Source of the DNA: a virus
Virus record (IMG/VR): IMGVR_UViG_3300031539_000180
Coordinates: 1-32,308 of that record
DNA: 32,308 nt
Direction: 5' to 3' (one strand)
Below are positions 31,018-32,308 of the stretch, piece after piece; the first letter of the stretch is position 1; each line of letters begins with the position of its first letter. A model generated the notes under the pieces. It was not told the origin of the DNA and ran no database searches. It saw only the letters and a program-made list of their open reading frames with translations. The position numbers were made by a program, and so were the translations under genes.

Positions 31018-32308
31018 TCAAATCCCTTCGTTCAACGTCACCACTGAAATCCCTGTCCCGTCCGGTTGCGATGAAACCACGCGCCAACGGGCTCCCCGTA
31101 TCTCCAACCAATCTCCCTGGACAGGGGGATGGGGTAATTTGCGGGACTGAATAAGCACGTAAGGCTCCCGCCCCTGCACCATCGCCCCGCTGTCAATATC
31201 TATCGCCAAATACTCCCTGTCGAAAATCAAATTGATATCCATAGTCACACCCCACTCAGGGCTGTGATATACGGCCGCCTCAGCAAATTCACTGGAACCG
31301 ACGTGCAGAAATACATCATCAATATCATCCTCCAGCATCTGGAAAAACGGAGAGAGCGGAATCAATCGCACCACCGCTGTCCCGAAGGACTCCCCAGAGA
31401 CAATTCCAGAAGGGGATATGATCTGACGATATTGTAGTAAAGCCGTCCCAAAGGCTTCCCCGGAAGCGATCCCACCAGCATCATCGATAAATTGACCAGT
31501 AAAAACGCTGCTGACTCCGAAGGCTTCAGCTGATACAATTCCAGTGGGAAGTATACTCACGGCTCCCGGAGTCACAGTCACAGCTCCAAAGGCTTCCGCT
31601 GTCGTGATCCCGGAGGGGAGTATATCCACAGGCCCAACAGTGATCACAGCCGTCCCAAATATTTCCTCAGTCCCAATCCCTCCCGGCCCGACAGGGGCCG
31701 CACCAGGGGAGACAGAAGGAATACCAAAGGCTTCCGCTGTGGTTATTCCTGATGGTAGAATGCTGACGGCCCCCGTAGTGACCAAACATACCCCGAAGGC
31801 TTCTGACGTGGAAATACCCACAGCTATGACGGAGACAGGCCCCGTAGTGATCACCGCTGTCCCGAAGGCTTCCCCGGAAATAATCCCGGATACTTCGATA
31901 GCCTGGCCCACTGCCGGAGTCCCGAATGCTTCCTGCGATGGAATAGATGCCGGGAGAATGCTGACGGCTCCGGGGGATACCGTAGCCAATCCGAAGGCTT
32001 CCCCGGAGGAAATACCCACAGCTATGACGGAGACAGGCCCAACAGTGATCACCGCTGTCCCGAACGCTTCCGCAGAAATAATCCCCCCAGCGCCGGATAG
32101 AGTCACAGCGCCAGGGGTCACGACGTGGCTGCCAAGTGCTTCCGCCGTAGGGATACCCGTGGGGGAAATAGTCACCACTCCTGTAGTAATTACGGGAGTG
32201 CCGAAGGCTTCAGCAGAAGCTATCCCCGAAGAAACCAAAGGCACTGAGCCCACACTGATCACCGCTGTCCCGAACGCTTCCCCGGAAGCTATCCCGGAGG
32301 GAGCCAGC
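31018..32308 (-). CDS. Head-tail connector-like protein with N-terminal EAFG repeat array (5' end beyond right edge)
   Basis: The frame is open from the right edge to TGA at 31018. At least 14 imperfect repeats of about 23 residues, with the core [SAG]-x-E-A-F-G-T-x-V and a linker such as T-x-G-x-V-S-I-L-P-S-G-I, fill residues before about 302 (counted from the GTG at 32262). The last 110 residues differ: F-F-Q-M-L-E-D-D-I-D-D-V-F, I-F-D-R-E-Y-L, and the late Q-G-D-W-L-E-I-R-G-A-R-W-R-V-V followed by P-D-G-T-G. That is the pattern of lambda gpFII-like head-tail joining proteins. The gene position before the tail terminator fits a connector. The repeats are unusual for this family; the true start is outside the window. 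Confidence 0.75.
   Translation of the reverse strand, partial: LAPSGIASGEAFGTAVISVGSVPLVSSGIASAEAFGTPVITTGVVTISPTGIPTAEALGSHVVTPGAVTLSGAGGIISAEAFGTAVITVGPVSVIAVGISSGEAFGLATVSPGAVSILPASIPSQEAFGTPAVGQAIEVSGIISGEAFGTAVITTGPVSVIAVGISTSEAFGVCLVTTGAVSILPSGITTAEAFGIPSVSPGAAPVGPGGIGTEEIFGTAVITVGPVDILPSGITTAEAFGAVTVTPGAVSILPTGIVSAEAFGVSSVFTGQFIDDAGGIASGEAFGTALLQYRQIISPSGIVSGESFGTAVVRLIPLSPFFQMLEDDIDDVFLHVGSSEFAEAAVYHSPEWGVTMDINLIFDREYLAIDIDSGAMVQGREPYVLIQSRKLPHPPVQGDWLEIRGARWRVVSSQPDGTGISVVTLNEGI
31358..32308 (-). repeat. Array of about fourteen 69-base coding repeats (EAFG repeats)
   Basis: The DNA repeats with a period of about 69 bases. Recurrent minus-strand cores are GAAGCcTTCGGGAC and GCGGTGATCAC or variants, with many synonymous differences. 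The array is cut by the right edge of the window, so the total copy number is unknown. Confidence 0.85.

Noticed and set aside
31358-32308. CRISPR array or intergenic tandem repeat
   Set aside because: The repeats are in one open frame, differ at synonymous positions and have no constant repeat with unique spacers.
1-32308. Genes on the plus strand, including several frames above 200 codons antisense to the polymerase and tape measure genes
   Set aside because: They mirror real minus-strand genes, lack consistent ribosome sites and show no recognisable motifs.

Overview
This window is one contiguous piece of a tailed-phage genome (or a prophage read as one block). Every gene I can support lies on the minus strand, so transcription runs from the right edge to the left. 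Genes are tightly packed, with many ATGA, TGATG or TAATG overlaps and strong AGGAGG-type ribosome binding sites. I found no integrase, repressor, tRNA, CRISPR array or insertion sequence. The host cannot be named from the sequence. Strong Shine-Dalgarno sites and free use of ATA, GTG and TTG codons only indicate a bacterial host.

Right part, 16962-32308 (late genes). The tail genes follow the order of phage Mu and specify a contractile tail. From right to left: a head-tail connector-like domain carried on a long array of 'EAFG' repeats (open at the right edge); a tail-terminator-like gene interrupted by an in-frame TAG; a gp38/DUF2635-like protein; sheath (gpL-like); tube (gpM-like); a tail assembly chaperone with a -1 frameshift site T-TTT-TTG that adds a GpE-like extension; tape measure; gpN-like DNA-circularisation/baseplate protein; gpP/gp44; gp45 spike; a possible PAAR-like tip; gp46; gp47 (baseplate J); a gp48 homologue with a seven-bladed beta-propeller inserted in it; and a fibre. 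A lysis cassette follows (XhlA-like membrane protein, M15 peptidase endolysin, one-TM membrane protein), closed by a strong terminator at 16893-16928.

Middle, 16581-16961. This is an AT-rich non-coding control region with two pairs of inverted repeats, one of which carries four copies of AAACGCTATA. A weak candidate promoter reads leftwards into the early genes.

Left-centre, 3294-16580 (early, replication and recombination genes). First come small accessory genes, several zinc-binding, that share a GGAGGCAC translation leader. They are followed by a DUF932-like protein, a Lys/Ala-rich protein, an SNF2-type helicase, a RuvC-like nuclease, a family-4 uracil-DNA glycosylase, a Cas4-like exonuclease, a Sak4-like RecA-fold ATPase, a putative ssDNA-binding protein, a family-A DNA polymerase and a primase-ATPase.

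Left edge, 1-3274. A translationally coupled set of ParB-like protein, fold-type II PLP enzyme, radical SAM enzyme of the spore-photoproduct-lyase type, RMF/CrpP-like small protein and the first 85 residues of a protein resembling phage amino acid:DNA transferases (aGPT-Pplase family). This looks like a post-replicative DNA base hypermodification module and is the most interesting part of the window. Three proteins (ParB-like, primase, Sak4-like) also share an N-terminal M-x-I-x-[RK]-R-G tag, which may mark components of one complex.
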